Shown here piece by piece: positions 23,793 through 35,347 of a DNA stretch of 54,453 nt. How positions within the stretch are numbered: position 1 is the stretch's first letter; every line of letters begins with the position of its first letter. The notes under the pieces are model-generated. The model saw only the letters and a list, made by a program, of their open reading frames with translations, ran no database searches and was not told the origin of the DNA. Position numbers and translations under genes: made by a program. The stretch comes from Candidatus Ozemibacteraceae bacterium (lineage in GTDB: Bacteria; Muiribacteriota; Ozemobacteria; Ozemobacterales; Ozemobacteraceae), in assembly GCA_937998695.1 (NCBI GenBank), contig CALLCO010000232.1, forward strand, positions 1 to 54,453. Direction: 5' to 3'.

Positions 23793-24965
23793 TCAGGTTT
23801 TCTTCCCGTGGAGGCGCTCGGCGATGGAAAACACCAGATTGTTGTAGAGGTCGCGTCCGATCCGGAGCGCGTCGCGATTTCCCGTGGTCCGGCACGCCCG
23901 TTCGAGGGTGTCGAGCAAGAGATAGGCCCCCCGGAAGACCTGGGAAGGATCGAAATTCCAAGCCGAGGCCCACCAGTACTGGCAACTGTAGATCGCCTTG
24001 TCGAGCAGTTCCCGCACTTCCCCGTCCGAGCGGGCGGCCTCGTGAGCCAGCTGCATGACATGATTGGTCAGCACCCACTGGTTGTGATGGATCGGATTGA
24101 ATTTGCTATGCCAAAGGGGGTAGGGATCATCTTTGCATAGGTCTTCCATGGAGGCAGACCAGGTGGACGGCGGAACGAACTGGGGCCGCCCTGGGAACTT
24201 CCCGAGAAGTTCGCTGACGGTCACCAGCCTAATGTCTGGATATCCCTGGATGGCGTACAGGAGACTGCGGAGGAATTTTTCTTCATAGTATTTGTGGTGA
24301 TGCCCGAACGTTTCTCCATCCATGGCGATGATAAGGTAGCCATCGTTCGCGCCAAACCATTCGCCGAGACGCTCCTGGAGTTTGCCGACGAAATCCTTGC
24401 CTTTCCAGGTGTGAAAGGAGAGATCGTTCGACCAGGTGTTGCTCCGCAGGAAGACCCGCACCTGGTGCATGGTCGGCACGAAATCATACGGGGGCGGCCC
24501 CGAATGGAAGGAATAGGGGAGATCATCGGTGATGCACCACTGATAGCCAAGCTCGTGAAACAATTGCGCCAGATGCCCCGAGAAACACATTTCGGGGGGA
24601 AAGACCCCCTTCGGCTGGTAGCTGGGCCCGAAGGCTTCCTGGTTTTTGCGCCGGTTCAGCTCGAGCTGCCGTTTGACCTCGGCTTCGGGGATCAACGGGA
24701 AAATGGGATGATAGGCACCCGAATCGACGAACTCGAGGGTCCCACGTTCGGAGGCCCGCCGCAGGCCATCGATGATGTGCCGATGCCCCCTGGCCTGCAA
24801 CTGTTCGGTCAGGCTGTAGTTGATGTTGAGGGTGAACCGGGGATCGGAATCGCTGTTGAAGATATCGACCAGGGGCTCGTAGCACTGATGGACGATATCA
24901 TCGACGACGAACCCCAGCTGGGTCGGGGGTTGGTAGAGATGGAGGAGGATCGAGAGATATTTCAT
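23793..24965 (-). CDS. Glycoside hydrolase family 57 protein (alpha-amylase / glucanotransferase type)
   Basis: A cytoplasmic protein of 390 residues with GH57 features: an N-terminal first strand (LLHLYQPP) in place of the usual HQP, GAYHPIFPLI, the nucleophile region PPEMCFSG (E125) and the acid/base region AMDGETFGHHHKYYEE (D216). GH57 enzymes hydrolyse or transfer alpha-1,4 or 1,6 glucans. The protein is shorter than the 500-650 residues of most characterised members, but similar to the short GH57 group whose members are mostly uncharacterised. It is the last gene of a four-gene operon: its ATG overlaps the stop of the FAD-subunit gene (ATGA). That link with oxidoreductase subunits has no obvious metabolic explanation. 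Confidence 0.88.
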   Translation of the reverse strand: MKYLSILLHLYQPPTQLGFVVDDIVHQCYEPLVDIFNSDSDPRFTLNINYSLTEQLQARGHRHIIDGLRRASERGTLEFVDSGAYHPIFPLIPEAEVKRQLELNRRKNQEAFGPSYQPKGVFPPEMCFSGHLAQLFHELGYQWCITDDLPYSFHSGPPPYDFVPTMHQVRVFLRSNTWSNDLSFHTWKGKDFVGKLQERLGEWFGANDGYLIIAMDGETFGHHHKYYEEKFLRSLLYAIQGYPDIRLVTVSELLGKFPGRPQFVPPSTWSASMEDLCKDDPYPLWHSKFNPIHHNQWVLTNHVMQLAHEAARSDGEVRELLDKAIYSCQYWWASAWNFDPSQVFRGAYLLLDTLERACRTTGNRDALRIGRDLYNNLVFSIAERLHGKKT

Positions 24966-25813
24966 ACCAGGACCCGTTCGAGCGCGCGCCCGAACAAGAC
25001 GCCGGTCATGCGGCGGCGGTAGTTCTTCTCCGAGCGCAGGTCATCGATGGGGCGGGCGGTCTCGACCACCAGGGCGCGGGCCTTGGCGACCAGATCGGTG
25101 GCGGGCGGCCAGGGGGCGGCCGAGAGCAGCTCCTCGGCTTTGCGGCAACGGATGACGGTGGGGGCCACGGCACCGAGGGCGATCCGGACCTCATGCCGCC
25201 CGTGCGCGGATTCCCAACAGGAGAGGGCAAGGGACACCTTGGAGATGGCGTGGGCCCGCCGCTCGCCCAGCTTGAGAAAGGCGCCGGCCGTGCGCCGATC
25301 GGGCAGCAAGAAGGCCTCGATCAGTTCGCCCGGCTGCAGCACGGTCTTGCCGGGCCCATTGAAGAACTCGGCGAGGGGAACGGTCCGGCGGCCGGCGGGG
25401 CCGAAGAGCAGGGCAGCGGCATCGAGCGAGAGGAGAGGCGGGATCGAGTCGCCGGCGGGGGAGGCGTTTCCCACGTTGCCACCGAGCGTGGCAGCGTTGC
25501 GGATCTGAAAGGCGCCCACCTGCAAGGTGCCCTGCACCAGCGCCGGGAAGCGCTCGCGGACCAGGGGGTGGCCGGCCACGGCGGTCATCGTGCAGGCGCT
25601 GCCGATCCGGACCTGGCCTTCGGTGAGGGTGATTTCGTGCAGTCCCAGGCCGGACACGTCGACGAAATCGGTGACGTCGGGGAGCAGGCCGTTGCGGTGC
25701 TTGACCAGCAGGTCGGTGCCGCCCGCGATGAGTCGGGCGCCGGGACGGGTTCGCAGGATGTCGGCAGCTTCGGGCAGGGAGGCGGGAAAATGCACACGCG
25801 CGAGATTGTCCAT
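24962..25813 (-). CDS. FAD-binding medium subunit of a molybdenum hydroxylase (XdhB/CoxM type)
   Basis: A 283-residue protein that should bind FAD between an Fe-S subunit and an external acceptor. The two FAD motifs are present: AGGTDL at 30-35 and ATLGGNVGNASPAGD at about 108-122. The C-terminal domain (about 170-283) is the CO-dehydrogenase flavoprotein C-terminal type (LGAVAPTVIRC). The length matches CoxM/XdhB subunits (270-290). Its ATG shares one base with the stop of the [2Fe-2S] gene (TGATG) and its stop overlaps the GH57 start. The molybdopterin-binding large subunit that normally completes the complex is not in this operon or in the window. Confidence 0.92.
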   Translation of the reverse strand: MDNLARVHFPASLPEAADILRTRPGARLIAGGTDLLVKHRNGLLPDVTDFVDVSGLGLHEITLTEGQVRIGSACTMTAVAGHPLVRERFPALVQGTLQVGAFQIRNAATLGGNVGNASPAGDSIPPLLSLDAAALLFGPAGRRTVPLAEFFNGPGKTVLQPGELIEAFLLPDRRTAGAFLKLGERRAHAISKVSLALSCWESAHGRHEVRIALGAVAPTVIRCRKAEELLSAAPWPPATDLVAKARALVVETARPIDDLRSEKNYRRRMTGVLFGRALERVLV

Positions 25814-26358
25814 CAGCGGGCTTCCTTCTTCTTCGAGGCAGCCGCCTGGCCGGGGTCGCGGGTGGGCGCTCGGGTGGCGGCGGCCTTGACGGCGGCTTTG
25901 GCGACGGCCTGCTCGATCTTGGCGTAGCCGGTGCAACGGCAGATGTTGCCGGAGTGGAACTCCTTGATCTGCTCGGCGGTGGGCTGGGGGTGGATCCGTA
26001 GCAGGTGGTAGGAGGACATCACCATGCCGGGAATGCAGAACCCGCACTGCACCGCTCCCTCGGCCACGTAGGATTTCTGAAGGGTCTGCATCAGGGGATC
26101 ATCGGCCAACCCCTCGAGGGTAACGACCCGGTCGGAAGGCCGCAGCGTGGCGGCCAGCTTGAGGCAACTGTTGACCGGCTGGTCGTTGAGCAGCAGGGTG
26201 CAAGCCCCGCACTCCCCTTTCCCACAGCCTTCTTTCGCGGCGGTCAGGCGAAACTCGCGGCGAACCAGTTCGAGCAGGGTCATGCCGGGCGGGACCCGGG
26301 CCTCGACGGTGCGGCCGTTCAGGGCGAACCGGATGGGGATCAGTTCCGGGGTGGGCAT
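25813..26358 (-). CDS. [2Fe-2S] small subunit of a molybdenum hydroxylase (XdhC/CoxS type)
   Basis: A 181-residue electron-transfer subunit. The plant-type [2Fe-2S] cluster is held by C45, C50, C53 and C65, the second cluster by C105, C108, C140 and C142 (CGFC...CRC). The glutamine before C105 is the residue that contacts the molybdopterin cofactor in the large subunit, so the protein still appears built to work with one. A Lys/Ala-rich tail of about 25 residues extends beyond the usual end. The ATG at 26358 is the natural start of the family; the frame upstream is a shadow. It follows the GGDEF-like gene after 13 bases and shares one base with the FAD subunit gene. Confidence 0.93.
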   Translation of the reverse strand: MPTPELIPIRFALNGRTVEARVPPGMTLLELVRREFRLTAAKEGCGKGECGACTLLLNDQPVNSCLKLAATLRPSDRVVTLEGLADDPLMQTLQKSYVAEGAVQCGFCIPGMVMSSYHLLRIHPQPTAEQIKEFHSGNICRCTGYAKIEQAVAKAAVKAAATRAPTRDPGQAAASKKKEAR

Positions 26359-26371
26359 GTCATCACCTCTA

Positions 26372-27628
26372 TCAGGGGTTTCCGCGCACGGCGTCGCCCT
26401 CGCCGCCACCGGTGCCATGCAGGGCGCCGTAGGCGAGGATGGGCACGTCGCGGGCCCGGGCCGCGGCCAGGGCTTCCTCGGCCTTCTCGAGCAGACCGGC
26501 GTCGTGGGTGGCATCGCTGGGATAGGTGGCGGAGCCGATATGCAGGCGGGCGCGATGCTCACGGGGGGCGTCCTTCCCCTGCACCTGTTTCTGGAAGGCG
26601 CTGAGGACACGGCCAGCGACCAGGCGTGCGATCTCGGCGTTGGTCTCGGTCAGGATGGCGGCAAAGCCCCCGGGCTCCTTGCCGCAGAACATGATATCCA
26701 GGCGGCGCAGCGAGGCGCGCAGGGCACTGGCGACCGCCTTGGCATAGGCCTCGCGGGCCGGTTCGGGGAACTCCTCGAACGGCACCAGCGTCAGCAGCAG
26801 CAGCGTCATGCTCTGATTGTACCGCTCGGACCGTTCGATCTCGGTCTCGAACGAGTCGCGGAAACTCTCGTAGCGCCGCAGGCCGGTGCGCGGGTCGAGG
26901 AACTTCCCTTCGCCGGCCTGGGCCCGGGTAAAATGCAGGTCGAGGACCCCTTCGAGGAACAGAGCCACCTGCTCGGGAGCAGGCACCGGGCCCGCCAGGC
27001 CAGCGGGGGTGGCGGCATCGATCCGGCGGGGACCGGCCACGGCCGCCAGCAGGCCGCGGCGACCGCCGATCAGGTGCAGCGGGATCAGCGTCAAGGCCAG
27101 CACGGTGACGCTCGATCGGAAGCGCCGGGGGGCGAGAGCGGCATCCCACCCGGGAATCGTCTCCTCGCCGAGGTTGCCGGGGTGGCGCAGAACGAGCTCG
27201 CCCTTGCGCAGAGACCACCGGACGCCGGCCAGTTGGGGCGGGATGGCCCCGGTGGCCGCCAACTGGTTGCCGGTACCGCTTTCCTCGAAGAGCACGAGGG
27301 CCAGGCCGGCGCCCCGGGTCTGGGCGAGCAGCAACTCGAGAGCCCCGGGCAACAGCCGGTCGTCGGGCAGCCCGGGATCCGCCAGGAACCGCCGCAACGG
27401 GGCAAGGTCGCGACCGGGTCGGGGCGCCCGACCGGCGGCCGGCCGCTCGGGCCAGCCCTCGCGGAAGATCATCACGGTGTTGAGGATAACCAGGATGACC
27501 AGCAGGTTGGGAAGGCGGAGGGTGGTATCCCAGACCGGCTGCCCCCGCCAGAGGCCAAGGAGCAGCAGACACAGGATCACCAGGTTGCCGAACAGATAGG
27601 CAGTCTGGCTGGGGAAGCGTCGTTTCAC
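26372..27628 (-). CDS. Membrane protein with GAF-like region and degenerate GGDEF domain
   Basis: A 418-residue protein with two N-terminal helices (about 12-28 and 40-55), a middle alpha-beta region resembling GAF (about 84-235) and a GGDEF-type fold at about 243-400 (DPRTGL start, SATYPSD near the end). The GGDEF signature itself is replaced by EPGGF (318-322), with one residue inserted before it, so cyclic-di-GMP synthesis is not expected. Such domains often bind nucleotides or only act as regulators. I chose GTG at 27628 because the two upstream ATGs (27709, 27718) lie on or before the promoter; AGGAG is about 11 bases upstream. It is the first gene of the operon with the two oxidoreductase subunits and GH57, which suggests that it regulates or anchors them. 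Confidence 0.75.
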   Translation of the reverse strand: MKRRFPSQTAYLFGNLVILCLLLLGLWRGQPVWDTTLRLPNLLVILVILNTVMIFREGWPERPAAGRAPRPGRDLAPLRRFLADPGLPDDRLLPGALELLLAQTRGAGLALVLFEESGTGNQLAATGAIPPQLAGVRWSLRKGELVLRHPGNLGEETIPGWDAALAPRRFRSSVTVLALTLIPLHLIGGRRGLLAAVAGPRRIDAATPAGLAGPVPAPEQVALFLEGVLDLHFTRAQAGEGKFLDPRTGLRRYESFRDSFETEIERSERYNQSMTLLLLTLVPFEEFPEPAREAYAKAVASALRASLRRLDIMFCGKEPGGFAAILTETNAEIARLVAGRVLSAFQKQVQGKDAPREHRARLHIGSATYPSDATHDAGLLEKAEEALAAARARDVPILAYGALHGTGGGEGDAVRGNP

Positions 27629-27707
27629 CGGGCGGTCGACTCCTGTCCTGTTGGGGCGGGCATGCAGGCTTGACGCCCCTCCCGTCTGTGGCTTATCTTC
27701 GACAGAC

Positions 27708-27736
27708 ATTATACACATGCCCCGGCCCCCACGCAA
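27708..27736 (-). promoter_or_regulatory. Sigma70-type promoter of the GGDEF-like/XdhC/XdhB/GH57 operon
   Basis: On the minus strand TTGCGT (27731-27736), 17 bases, then a perfect TATAAT (27708-27713) preceded by TGTG (extended -10). It lies 80 bases before the GTG at 27628 and rules out the ATGs at 27709 and 27718 as starts. Confidence 0.75.
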
Positions 27737-28111
27737 TTTCCACGAAGGACGAATTCCCGATGCCGAACCCCCAACGGGCGTCGATCCAACGCGGCCGGCC
27801 CGGCCCTGCTCGCCCGCGTGGAGAAAGCTGAAGCCATGCCGCTCTCCTGGGTTAACCAAACCGTCGCAAGGACCCGGATATTGCCTGGCGCAAGTCCTGG
27901 GCATCATGCCTGCGGTTTTTCGGGCGGCGGCGGCCGAGAGACGCGGGTTCACGACGCCGGGGGGAACGGGCCAAGCCGGGAAAAGCCATTGCCCCAACAA
28001 CCACCCCATCCTGAAAATACCCTCCTGGCGCCACCCCAACCGGCCATCTCCGCTCGACCCGATCGGCCTTCGGCAGCCGGCGGTGCGCCTCGCGATCCGG
28101 CAGGTGGGGGC
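27737..28111. other. Gene-free interval upstream of mfd
   Basis: About 375 bases between the divergent operon promoter and mfd. The mfd frame happens to stay open back to 27818, but the translation there has no resemblance to Mfd and ends at a good ribosome site before 28112. I see no clear plus-strand promoter. Confidence 0.45.
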
Positions 28112-31683
<3,572 letters not shown>

Positions 31684-31687
<4 letters not shown>

Positions 31688-32088
31688 CCGAACCCCGCAT
31701 CAAGCTTCCTCCCACCATTCCCGCCAAGTGCCAGAAGATCTTCCAGAGCAAGATCGAGCACCTGCCGCCCGACACCGCCGGGGTGCTGCGCGCCCAGGTC
31801 GGACGCTACCTCAAGATGGTCAAGGGCAAGGCCCCCGCCTACAAGCACCTCGACCTGCCGCTCATCGAGAAGATGGCCCAGACGCTCGAGACACTCCTCG
31901 ACGGCTATGCCGACCTGAGCGAGGAGCATCGCGCCCTTGTGGTGGGCGCCGCCCGCTACTTCATCGAGACCTCGGATGCCAACGACGACCTGACCGACCC
32001 GCTGGGCTTCGACGACGACCTGGCCGTCCTCAACACCGTCCTGCTCGTCCTCGACCGCCCCGACCTCGTCATCACCCGGGCCGGCTGA
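31684..32088 (+). CDS. Small YkvA/DUF1232-like protein
   Basis: A 134-residue soluble protein. The C-terminal half (VVGAARYFIETSDANDD followed by LGFDDDLAVLNTVLL) follows the DUF1232 pattern of a helix, a short acidic loop ending in DD and a second helix, as in YkvA; the usual 'SPIDLIPD' is replaced by 'SDANDDLTDP'. Members of DUF1232 have no established role. The N-terminal half is a Lys-rich helical region. The start overlaps the mfd stop (ATGA), so it is co-translated with mfd. Its last nine codons and stop lie inside the first unit of a 48-bp tandem repeat, so the repeat may have grown from this gene's end. Confidence 0.7.
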
Positions 32089-32229
32089 AAGCCTTGCTCC
32101 GGAGGCCCTGACCTGGTCGTCACGCGAGCCGGCTGAAAACCTTGCTCCGGGGGCCCCGACCTAATCGTCACGCGGGCCGGCTGAAAACCTTGCTCCGGGG
32201 GCCCTGACCACGCCATCATCCGGGCCGCC
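32062..32229 (+). repeat. 48-bp tandem repeat at the end of the YkvA-like gene
   Basis: Three full units start at 32062, 32110 and 32158, with a partial fourth from 32206. Each begins GACCT and contains CCGGCTGAAA and TTGCTCCGG. The unit length is a multiple of three and every full copy carries the end of the reading frame (ITRAG and a stop) in the same register. Units 2 and 3 are more alike than either is to unit 1, which fits duplication from the gene end outward. Confidence 0.9.
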
Positions 32230-32319
32230 GGAAGACCCCGAAGCCCCGCCCCAAAGAACCCGACCACATCATCGCCCCGGCCACCGGAGGGCCCCGCCGC
32301 AAGAAAAAAGCCGGGGGAA

Positions 32320-33114
32320 TCACTTCTTCAGCAGAATCTTCAGGGTGCGACCGACGGCATCGAGCAGGACCGGCACCTGGTGGGCGGGGCAATCGGGGCT
32401 GCTGAGCCGCTGCAGATCGTCGGCCAGTTCGAGCAGCTCGGCCGCCTGCCCGGGGTTGAGCCGGCGGTGCGCCTCGATCGCCTCCAGCAGGGTCATCGGC
32501 TCGCCCAAAGGGCCGCGCAGAAAGCGGACCTCCTTGAGGAACCCCTTGCCGTCGAGCACCAGGTAGTAGGACAGCACCCGCACCGGATCGTCGGCGAAAT
32601 CGGTCCCTTCGAGGGCGGGAAGGAAGCGGCGCACCGCGTCGCGGGCCAGGTCGTCAACGGTGCGACCGTCGGTGCCGACCGGCGTGCGCCCGAGCTGGCG
32701 CAACCCCTCGCGGCGGGCCGCCTGGTCGGCGTCGGAGGCCTCACCGTGCCGCTGCAGCCAGTCCTGCTTGACCTGCAGGAGGTTGTCGATGACCCGGTCG
32801 GTCAGACCGGGTTCCGGCAGGGCCTGCAGGGCCCGACGGGACCGGTCGAGGGCCCACCGGCCGAGCTCGCGCGTGCGCTGGGCCGCCGACTGGTGGAGAC
32901 AATGGAAGCAGGTATTAAACCCCCACGGCACCGCCTTGCCACACGTTTCACAGAATCGCCCGACGGGTCGGTCCGACTCCCCGGCAGGACGTTCCCGATT
33001 CGCGGTGGGTCCCATTTGGGCCACGGCAGGCCACCCTGACAGACTGAAGGCGGATGCTGCCAAGGCAACCACCAGAAGCCATCCGGGAAAAGGCCCCGGA
33101 AGAGTTCCGTTCAT
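32320..33114 (-). CDS. Secreted zinc-ribbon protein, function unknown
   Basis: A 264-residue protein with a signal peptide (about 10-34, cleaved after VAQ or similar) and then a four-cysteine ribbon (FCETCGK...FNTCFHC, about 54-72), which is unusual for an exported protein because the thiols may be oxidised. The rest is helical and charged. I know no family. It follows nagA after 77 bases on the same strand, without obvious functional link. The ATG at 33114 has only a weak ribosome site. A Lys-Lys-terminated end (KILLKK) precedes the stop and is followed by the repeat region of the mfd operon on the other strand. Confidence 0.68.
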   Translation of the reverse strand: MNGTLPGPFPGWLLVVALAASAFSLSGWPAVAQMGPTANRERPAGESDRPVGRFCETCGKAVPWGFNTCFHCLHQSAAQRTRELGRWALDRSRRALQALPEPGLTDRVIDNLLQVKQDWLQRHGEASDADQAARREGLRQLGRTPVGTDGRTVDDLARDAVRRFLPALEGTDFADDPVRVLSYYLVLDGKGFLKEVRFLRGPLGEPMTLLEAIEAHRRLNPGQAAELLELADDLQRLSSPDCPAHQVPVLLDAVGRTLKILLKK

Positions 33115-33191
33115 GGCCACCACCGGCCACTTCCAACTGCGTGTCGGTCGGGCCCCCGCCAAACCCGCCCCGAACTCCCGGCGGAACCTCC

Positions 33192-34280
33192 TCACTCGGC
33201 CCAGTACCACTGCCCGCCAAACCGCGTGGCCAGCCAGCCGAACCGCTGATCGAGCAGGACATCGCCGGGCGGCAGGTCGAGCCCGAGCGCATGGCAGGGG
33301 TGGTGGGACAGGCAGGCCGCGATCGTTTTCAGGGGCAGCCGCACCCGCTCCACCAACTGGGGGATGCACTCGGGAAGCAGGCGACCTCCGCCGAACAGGT
33401 GGCCCCCCTGGAAGGTGCACCGTCCCTCCTTCAGCTCGAGGGTGGTCCCATAGGCCTGGTGAAGGCCATCGGACAACCCGGCGGGCAGGACACAGTCGGA
33501 GACCAACGAGATGCGTTCGGGCCCGAGGATACCGAAGGTCATCTGCACGATCTCGGGACAGACGTGAATGCCATCGGCGATGAGTTCGACCAGGACGTTG
33601 CGGTGGCGCAGCACGGCCGAGACCACGGTGGGGTCGCGGTGGGTGAACGGTCGCATGGCGTTGTAGAGGTGTGTGACGTAGATGGCGCCAGCCTCGAAGG
33701 CGGCCACCGCCGTGGCGTGGTCGGCATCGGTGTGGCCGATGGCGACGCGGATCTTGAGCTCGTTCTGAATGGCGGGAATGAGTGCGAGGGCCCCCGGCAG
33801 TTCGGGGGCGATGGTCACGAAGCGGATCATGCCGCGAGCCAAATCCTGCCAGCGGCGCAAGGCGGCCAGGTCGGGAGGGCGCAGCAGATCTTCGGCGTGC
33901 GAACCGCGCCGGGACGGGGCCAGGAAGGGGCCTTCCAGGGAGATGCCCATGATCGAGGGCGGCCGCAAGCGCCGCGCGGCCACGGCGGCGATATCGGTCA
34001 GGGCCCGGCACCGTTGTTCTTCCGACGTGGTGATCAGGGTGGCGACGACGCCGGTCACCCCGGTCTGCAGGAAGCCGTCGAGCATGGCGTCGAGGCGGTC
34101 GGGGTCGCCGAAGGAGAAATCCCAGCCGAATCCGCCGTGCACGTGCAGATCGACGATGCCCGGCAGGCGGTAGCCTTGCAGGGTGGTGGTATCGACGGGC
34201 AGGTCGGTTTCCAGATCGCGGAATGGGCGGCACATGATGGCTTCAGGGGGTTCTGCGCCCAAGCAGATCCGTCTGGTCAT
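33192..34280 (-). CDS. nagA: N-acetylglucosamine-6-phosphate deacetylase
   Basis: A 362-residue amidohydrolase that removes acetate from GlcNAc-6-phosphate in amino-sugar and cell-wall recycling. The metal and catalytic residues are visible: HVH at 46-48, E116 (LEGPFL), H183 (GHTDA), H204 (THLYNAM) and the catalytic D262 (SDCVLPAG), so the enzyme looks active. The start at 34280 is supported by GGGAGGA about ten bases upstream. No nagB or transporter is near; the downstream gene is a secreted zinc-ribbon protein. The length is at the short end of the family (about 370-390). Confidence 0.95.
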   Translation of the reverse strand: MTRRICLGAEPPEAIMCRPFRDLETDLPVDTTTLQGYRLPGIVDLHVHGGFGWDFSFGDPDRLDAMLDGFLQTGVTGVVATLITTSEEQRCRALTDIAAVAARRLRPPSIMGISLEGPFLAPSRRGSHAEDLLRPPDLAALRRWQDLARGMIRFVTIAPELPGALALIPAIQNELKIRVAIGHTDADHATAVAAFEAGAIYVTHLYNAMRPFTHRDPTVVSAVLRHRNVLVELIADGIHVCPEIVQMTFGILGPERISLVSDCVLPAGLSDGLHQAYGTTLELKEGRCTFQGGHLFGGGRLLPECIPQLVERVRLPLKTIAACLSHHPCHALGLDLPPGDVLLDQRFGWLATRFGGQWYWAE

Positions 34281-34377
34281 CGTTTTGGCTTCCTCCCGGG
34301 ATCGGCCGCGGCGGGCCCGACCCTCACCGGACACCTTACCGGAAAGCCCCGGCCCCCGCAAGAGGGAGGAGCGTCCC

Positions 34378-34536
34378 ATGAGCTTCTCTTCCCTGTCCCT
34401 CTACCTATGCCTGAACCTGAATGGGCTTCAGGGCCTTCTCTCGGCAGGCCGGTCCAAGCCAACGAGCGGCAACCCCATCCGTGATCGGGCAGCCGTTTCC
34501 CGACCGCTCTCGAACCAAGGTCAAGAGCAACCATGA
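34378..34536 (+). CDS. Possible 52-codon small protein (uncertain)
   Basis: A strong ribosome site (GGGAGGAG, seven to eight bases before the ATG) precedes a frame of 52 codons: MSFSSLSLYLCLNLNG and then a Ser/Arg-rich tail. The first 22 residues are hydrophobic, so the product could be a small membrane or leader peptide. It diverges from nagA. Only the ribosome site and position support it; codon use is not clearly coding. Confidence 0.22.
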   Translation: MSFSSLSLYLCLNLNGLQGLLSAGRSKPTSGNPIRDRAAVSRPLSNQGQEQP

Positions 34537-34557
34537 TCCGCTTGAAGACTTGCCGAA

Positions 34558-34661
34558 GGGGCTTCGCCCCCCACCCCACACCAGGGCCTTTGGCCCTGGA
34601 CCCCTCTTTCCGAGCTAGGGAACGCCGTGCGTTCCCAAGCCGACGAGCCCGCCGCGCGGGC
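34558..34661. repeat. Cluster of four perfect hairpins
   Basis: Four inverted repeats follow each other: GGGGC/GCCCC (34558-34570), CCAGGGCC/GGCCCTGG (34581-34599), GGGAACGC/GCGTTCCC (34618-34636) and GCCCGC/GCGGGC (34647-34661). All arms pair perfectly and every loop has three bases. The first two resemble the palindromic intergenic repeats seen in many high-GC genomes. No T-run follows on either strand, so it is not a simple terminator. It lies between nagA and the end of the gene at 34697. Confidence 0.8.
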
Positions 34662-34696
34662 CATCGAATGCGTTGATGCGGCTCAGTGACAAGAGA

Positions 34697-35347
34697 TCAG
34701 CGGTCTTCGGGGAAGGTGCGCCAGGGTTCGCGGAAATGGGTGGGGGCCGAGGCATGGCCCGGCGGGGACGACCAGGCGTCGAGATCGCCGTCGCGCACGT
34801 CCGACACGATCACGGTCGGGGGACGCATGGGCGACGAGATGAAGTTCGAGATGACCGGCCCCCGGTCGGTCTGGATGGTGAAGCGCAACCACCGGACCCA
34901 CCAGTTGCGCAACGGATAGCCGGTAACGATCCGTTGCCGTTGGGCCACCCGCCGCACCGAGGCCGGCGGGATCACCACCGCCTGCCCGCCAGGCAGCCAC
35001 TCCTCGTCCATCAGGACGCGGCGGCGCCCAACCCAGGAATCGCCGCGCGCCGCCGAAACGGTCAACGGCCTGTTGTAATCGTCGTTGTAGATTTCGAGGA
35101 ATTCGTAGACGGCGAAGGTACCATTCTTCAGGTCGACGACGTCGGCCACCGCCACTGCTCTGATAGGAGGCCGGAAGGGCGGCGGCACCGCCCCGACAGG
35201 CCGGTGGGGCGCCAGCCCCAGTCCTACCAGCAGCGTCAATATCAGCCAGGCCCGCGGCCAGTCAATGGCCTGGCCGTTGCCGGCCTCCCCCAAGCACGTC
35301 GCCGCCCGTCCCCGGGCGGGAGACAGGCGGCGACGGCGTGGGATCAC
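34697..35347 (-). CDS. Secreted protein of unknown function coupled to the flavodiiron gene
   Basis: A 216-residue frame. After a long basic, low-complexity N-terminus there is a hydrophobic segment (about 34-47, WLILTLLVGLGLA) that looks like a signal peptide core, then a beta-rich mature domain with several Trp/Tyr (NDDYNRPLTV, WVRWLRFTIQTDRG). I recognise no family. The start is doubtful: the GTG at 35347 overlaps the fprA stop (GTGA) but places a strong hairpin (35297-35335) inside the coding region; the true start may be downstream, just before the signal peptide. The end runs up to the hairpin cluster at 34558-34661. Confidence 0.55.
   Translation of the reverse strand: MIPRRRRLSPARGRAATCLGEAGNGQAIDWPRAWLILTLLVGLGLAPHRPVGAVPPPFRPPIRAVAVADVVDLKNGTFAVYEFLEIYNDDYNRPLTVSAARGDSWVGRRRVLMDEEWLPGGQAVVIPPASVRRVAQRQRIVTGYPLRNWWVRWLRFTIQTDRGPVISNFISSPMRPPTVIVSDVRDGDLDAWSSPPGHASAPTHFREPWRTFPEDR

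Noticed and set aside
27709..27718. Two ATGs as start of the GGDEF-like gene
   Set aside because: They lie on or upstream of the TATAAT box, so they would not be in the transcript; GTG 27628 is downstream with a ribosome site.
27818..28111. N-terminal extension of Mfd by 98 residues
   Set aside because: Open frame only; the translation is unlike Mfd and a good ribosome site precedes 28112.
32062..32229. CRISPR array
   Set aside because: Units are directly adjacent without spacers and overlap a coding region; it is a plain tandem repeat.
34558..34661. Riboswitch or terminator
   Set aside because: Four independent short hairpins with no T-run, no conserved riboswitch core and no gene directly downstream in the right orientation.
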